This document shows positions 6,124 through 9,360 of a stretch of 9,360 nucleotides of DNA, one piece after another; positions within the stretch are counted from its first letter, which is position 1, and every line of letters starts with the position of its first letter. Location of the stretch: contig CAUEKH010000072.1 in the NCBI GenBank assembly GCA_959018155.1, forward strand, positions 1-9,360, given 5' to 3'. This DNA comes from an uncultured Hungatella sp. (GTDB lineage Bacteria > Bacillota > Clostridia > Lachnospirales > Lachnospiraceae). Position numbers and translations under genes: made by a program. The notes under the pieces were generated by a model, which searched no databases, was not told the DNA's origin, and saw only the letters and a program-made list of their open reading frames with translations.

Positions 6124-7214
6124 TGACACGGTTGTATGATAAACTTCAGGTTTTAGAGCCGAGGGAGGAATCCTTTTCCAGTAAGGAGAGGCTGGCTGCC
6201 ATGACCCGGCCGTTACTCGAATGGTACGGCCAGAACGCCAGGGTTCTGCCGTGGCGGGAGAATCCGGAGCCGTACCGGGTCTGGATTTCGGAAATCATGC
6301 TGCAGCAGACGAGGGTGGAAGCGGTAAAACCGTATTTTGAGCGGTTTATGGAAGCTCTTCCTGATATGGAAGCTTTAGCCAGTGTTCCGGAGGACAGGCT
6401 CTTAAAGCTGTGGGAAGGCCTTGGCTACTATAACAGGGCAAAAAATCTGCAGAAGGCAGCGATCACTGTCATGGAAAAGTACGGCGGGATTTTGCCGCCA
6501 TCGTACGAGAAACTGAAAGAACTTCCCGGGATCGGATCTTATACGGCGGGCGCAATCGCATCCATCGCCTTCGGGATTCCCGTTCCGGCCGTGGATGGAA
6601 ATGTGCTGCGGGTGATCTCGAGAGTGCTTGGAAGCCGGGAAGATATATTGAAGCAGTCGGTAAAGAAAAAGATTGAGACAGCCCTTTCCGAGGTGATGCC
6701 AGAGGAACGGGCCGGAGAGTATAATCAGGCTCTGATTGAGACGGGCGCCATTATCTGTGTTCCAAACGGCGCGCCTCTCTGTGAGAAATGTCCTCTGTCT
6801 TCCCTCTGCGTGGCGAGACGCGACGGCTTAACCGGGGAAATCCCGGTGAAAACCCCGAAGAAGGCCCGGAGGATTGAGGAGAAGACAATCCTGCTCTTAA
6901 AATGGCAGGGGCGGATTGCGATCCGCAAACGGGAGGAAGGGGGCCTGCTGGCCTCCCTCTATGAGTTTCCGAACCTGGAAGGGTATTACAGCGAGGAAGA
7001 ACTGGCAAAGCGTTACCGGGTGCCTGCGGCTGCCATCCGGCGTCTTCCGGAGTCGAAGCATATTTTCAGCCATGTGGAATGGCATATGGAAGGGGCCGCC
7101 ATCGAGTTTCAGCAGGAGCCGGAAGGAAAATATTTGTGGGTGACGCCTGAGGAGATGGAAGAATCGTATTCCCTGCCGGGGGCATTGAAAGCGTATACAA
7201 AGATGATAAGGTGA
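6123..7214 (+). CDS. mutY: A/G-specific adenine glycosylase
   Basis: This 363-residue DNA repair enzyme removes adenine mispaired with 8-oxoguanine. The catalytic Glu57 lies in SEIMLQQTRVEAV, and the helix-hairpin-helix is LKELPGIGSYTAGAIA (P135-G138) followed by catalytic Asp158 in VDGNVLRVISR. The [4Fe-4S] loop is C212, C220, C223, C229. The C-terminal NUDIX-like 8-oxoG recognition domain (from about 250) has the typical KHIFSHVEWHM. The cysteine spacing is C-X7-C-X2-C-X5-C, one residue longer than the usual X6 first gap. The ATG at 6123 overlaps the birA stop (TAATG), implying coupling, but has a poor ribosome site. ATG 6201 (residue 27) has AAGGAG at 6183-6188 and would give an N terminus, MTRPLLEWYGQNARVLPWR, very like E. 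coli MutY. Family assignment is secure; the start is not. Confidence 0.94.
   Translation: MTRLYDKLQVLEPREESFSSKERLAAMTRPLLEWYGQNARVLPWRENPEPYRVWISEIMLQQTRVEAVKPYFERFMEALPDMEALASVPEDRLLKLWEGLGYYNRAKNLQKAAITVMEKYGGILPPSYEKLKELPGIGSYTAGAIASIAFGIPVPAVDGNVLRVISRVLGSREDILKQSVKKKIETALSEVMPEERAGEYNQALIETGAIICVPNGAPLCEKCPLSSLCVARRDGLTGEIPVKTPKKARRIEEKTILLLKWQGRIAIRKREEGGLLASLYEFPNLEGYYSEEELAKRYRVPAAAIRRLPESKHIFSHVEWHMEGAAIEFQQEPEGKYLWVTPEEMEESYSLPGALKAYTKMIR
6183..6203 (+). promoter_or_regulatory. Ribosome site for an alternative mutY start
   Basis: AAGGAG at 6183-6188 precedes the in-frame ATG 6201-6203 by 12 bases. It competes with ATG 6123, which has only the TAATG overlap with birA. Residues 1-26 before it show no recognised motif. 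Confidence 0.4.
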
Positions 7215-7219
7215 GAATA

Positions 7220-8122
7220 ATGAAGAAAATGGTGTTTATCTTTAATCCGCGTTCCGGAAAGGCTCAGATTAAAAACCGCCTGATGGAGATTCTGGATATT
7301 TTTACGAAAGCGGGATATGAAATATCGGTCCATGTGACTCAGAAAACGAGAGATGCCATGGAGGCTGCCGCCCTTTTGGGAAAGGACGCGGATATCATCG
7401 TATGCAGCGGCGGCGACGGCACGCTCAATGAGACAATCAGTGGGATGATGTGTTTAGAGAGGATTCCGGATTTGGGGTATATTCCGGCCGGTTCTACCAA
7501 CGATTTTGCTTCCAGCTTAAGGATTCCGCGGAATATGGCTGCCGCGGCCCGCGCGGTGGTGGAGGGAGAGCCGTATCCCATTGATATCGGCTGTTTCTGC
7601 AAAGAGCGCCATTTCATCTATATTGCGGCCTTCGGGGCATTTACGGAGGTGTCCTATCTGACCCCTCAGGATAAGAAAAATGTTCTGGGCCATCAGGCCT
7701 ATATGCTGGAGGGAGTCAAAAGCCTGGCTTCTATCAAATCGTACCGGATGCGGGTGGAGAGCGAGGAGATCGTCCTGGAAGGGGAATTTATCTTCGGTAT
7801 GGTGACGAATACCATCAGCGTCGGCGGATTTAAGGGGCTGGTAACCCAGAATGTGGCATTAAATGACGGGGAGTTTGAAGTCCTCTTAATCAGAACGCCG
7901 CGCACGCCTCTCGATTTGAGCAATATTATCAATTACATGTTTTTAAAAGAAGAGCCGAATGAGTACGTCCACAAATTCCGGACGAAGGCGCTGAAGGTGA
8001 TTTCAGAAGAGCCGGTCGACTGGGTATTAGATGGAGAGTTCGGCGGTACCCATACAGAAGTAGAGATTGTGAACCTGCAAAAACAGATACGAATTATGAA
8101 AAATATGGCGAAAAAACAATAA
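7220..8122 (+). CDS. Diacylglycerol kinase-family (YegS/DgkB-type) lipid kinase
   Basis: This 300-residue protein should phosphorylate a lipid, most likely diacylglycerol to phosphatidic acid, at the cytoplasmic face of the membrane. The N-terminal catalytic domain has FNPRSGK (8-14), the nucleotide-binding SGGDGTLNE with GGDGT at 64-68, and GYIPAGSTNDFASSL. The beta-sandwich domain carries DGE at 216-218 and a second DGE at 271-273; both positions match acidic residues used by soluble DgkB-type kinases. There is no membrane helix, which separates it from the small integral DgkA. ATG 7220 is favoured over GTG 7211 because AAGGTGA (7208-7214), overlapping the mutY stop, is 5 bases upstream. 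It is the last gene of the apparent argF operon; no strong terminator follows. Sphingosine- or other lipid-kinase activity is possible, so I give no gene symbol. Confidence 0.92.
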   Translation: MKKMVFIFNPRSGKAQIKNRLMEILDIFTKAGYEISVHVTQKTRDAMEAAALLGKDADIIVCSGGDGTLNETISGMMCLERIPDLGYIPAGSTNDFASSLRIPRNMAAAARAVVEGEPYPIDIGCFCKERHFIYIAAFGAFTEVSYLTPQDKKNVLGHQAYMLEGVKSLASIKSYRMRVESEEIVLEGEFIFGMVTNTISVGGFKGLVTQNVALNDGEFEVLLIRTPRTPLDLSNIINYMFLKEEPNEYVHKFRTKALKVISEEPVDWVLDGEFGGTHTEVEIVNLQKQIRIMKNMAKKQ

Positions 8123-8128
8123 ATCTGC

Positions 8129-8143
8129 TAAAATTGCATTTTA
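8129..8143. repeat. A+T-rich palindrome between the lipid kinase and rpoD
   Basis: TAAAAT-TGC-ATTTTA is a perfect 6-base inverted repeat with a 3-base centre, 6 bases past the lipid-kinase stop. The stem has no G-C pairs and no T-run follows, so it is a weak terminator candidate at best. It ends 13 bases before the rpoD -35, so an operator role is equally possible. Confidence 0.4.
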
Positions 8144-8156
8144 AAGAAGAAATATG

Positions 8157-8185
8157 TTGAAATATGGATTCCGGTAGTATATAAT
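8157..8185 (+). promoter_or_regulatory. Sigma-A promoter for rpoD
   Basis: The -35 is TTGAAA at 8157-8162 and the -10 is TATAAT at 8180-8185, with a 17-base spacer: a near-consensus promoter. Transcription would start near 8192, giving a leader of about 46 bases that contains the palindrome AAGTATACTT at 8206-8215. Use of sigma-A for its own gene would be autoregulatory. Confidence 0.85.
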
Positions 8186-8205
8186 GAAAAGTTGTGTAGG
8201 CTTTT

Positions 8206-8215
8206 AAGTATACTT
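8206..8215. repeat. 10-base palindrome in the rpoD leader
   Basis: AAGTATACTT is a perfect palindrome lying about 15-24 bases after the predicted start of transcription. It could be an operator or chance in A+T-rich DNA. It contains TATACT, but no -35 lies at a suitable distance for a second promoter. Confidence 0.35.
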
Positions 8216-8237
8216 CTTAGCGAAAGGACGTTATTAA

Positions 8238-9360
8238 GTGGAAAAGGATAATTTTTTAGAGAAGCTGGGGAAACTTGTCGAACTTGCAAAAACAAAGCAT
8301 AACGCTTTGGACGTAACGGAGATTAACAACTTCTTTATGGGGGATTCACTGACCCCGGAGCAGATGGATCAGATATATTCGTACCTGGAGAATCGCGGCG
8401 TAGACGTGATCCCGGTAATTGACGACTCAATTCTGGCTGACGATGTGCTCCTGTCGGATGATGCCCTGTTGTTGGATGATGACCTTGACGACAGCTTTAT
8501 CAAAGAAACAGAAGAGGATGATATTGATCTTGACGCCATCGATCTTTTAGAAGGCATCGGGACGGAAGATCCTGTCCGGATGTATTTAAAGGAGATCGGG
8601 ACGGTTCCGCTTTTAAGTGCGGATGAGGAACTGCGCCTTGCAAAGAGGAAGGCGGATGGCGACGAGGATGCCAAGGAACGCTTAATTGAGGCGAACTTAC
8701 GTCTCGTTGTCAGCATTGCAAAGCGCTATACAGGCCGCGGCATGAGTTTTTTAGACCTGGTCCAGGAAGGAAACTTAGGCCTTATTAAGGGTGTCGAAAA
8801 GTTCGATTATACAAAAGGATATAAGCTAAGTACATATGCTACGTGGTGGATTCGTCAGTCTGTGACGAGGGCTTTGGCCGATCAGGCAAGGACAATCCGT
8901 GTACCGGTGCATATGGTGGAAACCATCAATAAGATGTCGAAAATGCAGAGAAAACTCACACTGGAACTGGGATATGAACCATCCGTGACAGAACTGGCGG
9001 ATGCTCTTGACATGTCGGAAGACAAGGTGATGGAGATCATGCAGATAGCCAGGGAGCCAGCCTCTTTGGAGACTCCTATCGGCGAGGAGGATGATTCCAA
9101 CTTAGGTGATTTCGTCGCGGATAACAACGTGGTGACGCCTGAGGGGAATGTGGAATCCGTCATGCTGAGGGAGCATATTGATGCGCTTCTCGGTGATCTG
9201 AAGGAGAGAGAGCGTCAGGTAATTGTGCTGAGATTCGGCCTGGAAGACGGCCATCCGAGAACTCTGGAGGAAGTGGGAAAAGAGTTCAATGTAACCCGTG
9301 AAAGAATCAGGCAGATTGAGGCGAAAGCTTTGAGAAAGCTGAGAAATCCTGTCCGCAGCA
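8238..9360 (+). CDS. rpoD: RNA polymerase primary sigma factor RpoD/SigA (3' end cut by the window)
   Basis: An open frame of 374 codons begins at GTG 8238 and runs off the right edge without a stop. It directs RNA polymerase to housekeeping promoters. A short region 1.1-like part (about residues 1-60; [14 protein letters not shown]) is followed by a very acidic linker (62-111, 22 Asp/Glu in 50). Region 1.2 starts [11 protein letters not shown] (111-121). Region 2 (about 150-226) includes [20 protein letters not shown] and [10 protein letters not shown], with [12 protein letters not shown] entering region 3. Region 4.2 (341-369) is [20 protein letters not shown]. The Bacillus subtilis protein has about 371 residues, so only a few to some 15 residues should be missing. 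AAAGGA at 8223-8228 is 9 bases before the GTG. No dnaG lies upstream, unlike many Firmicutes; the gene has its own promoter. Confidence 0.95.
   Translation, partial: MEKDNFLEKLGKLVELAKTKHNALDVTEINNFFMGDSLTPEQMDQIYSYLENRGVDVIPVIDDSILADDVLLSDDALLLDDDLDDSFIKETEEDDIDLDAIDLLEGIGTEDPVRMYLKEIGTVPLLSADEELRLAKRKADGDEDAKERLIEANLRLVVSIAKRYTGRGMSFLDLVQEGNLGLIKGVEKFDYTKGYKLSTYATWWIRQSVTRALADQARTIRVPVHMVETINKMSKMQRKLTLELGYEPSVTELADALDMSEDKVMEIMQIAREPASLETPIGEEDDSNLGDFVADNNVVTPEGNVESVMLREHIDALLGDLKERERQVIVLRFGLEDGHPRTLEEVGKEFNVTRERIRQIEAKALRKLRNPVRS

Noticed and set aside
6916..7143. Overlapping + strand open frame inside mutY (75 residues)
   Set aside because: It is an out-of-frame shadow of the NUDIX-like domain, with a Trp/Ser/Arg-rich translation and no motif.
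8129..8143. Palindrome after the lipid kinase as a rho-independent terminator
   Set aside because: The stem contains only A-T pairs and is followed by AAGAAGAAA rather than a T-run. It is kept only as a repeat.
8192..8214. Second rpoD promoter using TTGTGT and TATACT
   Set aside because: The spacer would be only 11 bases, too short for sigma-A.
1..9360. CRISPR arrays, tRNA or rRNA genes, transposases, integrases, toxin-antitoxin or phage-defence genes
   Set aside because: None seen on either strand. The window is densely filled with housekeeping and membrane genes, and the intergenic gaps are at most about 220 bases.

Overview
The window looks like chromosomal core DNA from a Gram-positive anaerobe of the Clostridia, most likely a Lachnospiraceae-type genome. 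The grounds are roughly balanced G+C, strong AGGAGG-type ribosome binding sites, consensus sigma-A promoters, and protein sequences that read like that group (an NfeD/SPFH pair, a class II BirA, a clostridial-style RpoD). The taxonomic call is inference from sequence style, not a database match. Every credible gene is on the + strand, and coding density is high.

Layout. (1) 1-910: the last 43 codons of an unrecognised gene overlap a SpoU/TrmH-type RNA 2'-O-methyltransferase. (2) 911-2589: a 219-base gap carries an 18-base direct repeat and a sigma-A promoter, followed by a two-gene membrane operon of a short NfeD protein and an SPFH/stomatin-like protein. The operon is closed by a strong intrinsic terminator. 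(3) 2635-3789: a single patatin-like phospholipase. (4) 3820-8122: a consensus promoter with two ARG-box-like palindromes starts an apparent five-gene operon: ornithine carbamoyltransferase (argF), a small three-helix membrane protein, biotin ligase/repressor (birA), adenine glycosylase (mutY) and a diacylglycerol-kinase-like lipid kinase. Gaps within it are 6 nt or less. (5) 8157-9360: a consensus promoter and the primary sigma factor gene rpoD/sigA, which runs off the right edge with 374 codons visible.

How the genes work together. NfeD and SPFH proteins form a recognised membrane-organising pair. The patatin phospholipase and the lipid kinase both act on membrane lipids but lie in separate transcription units, so a link is only speculative. 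The argF operon mixes arginine synthesis, biotin attachment/regulation, DNA repair and lipid metabolism, so its coherence is probably transcriptional rather than pathway-based.

I found no mobile elements, CRISPR arrays, tRNA or rRNA genes, phage genes, or a clearly new biological system. The points worth checking are regulatory (the argF operators, the terminator ahead of the patatin gene, the repeat ahead of NfeD) and the setting and divergence of rpoD. No gap without a gene exceeds 300 bases.
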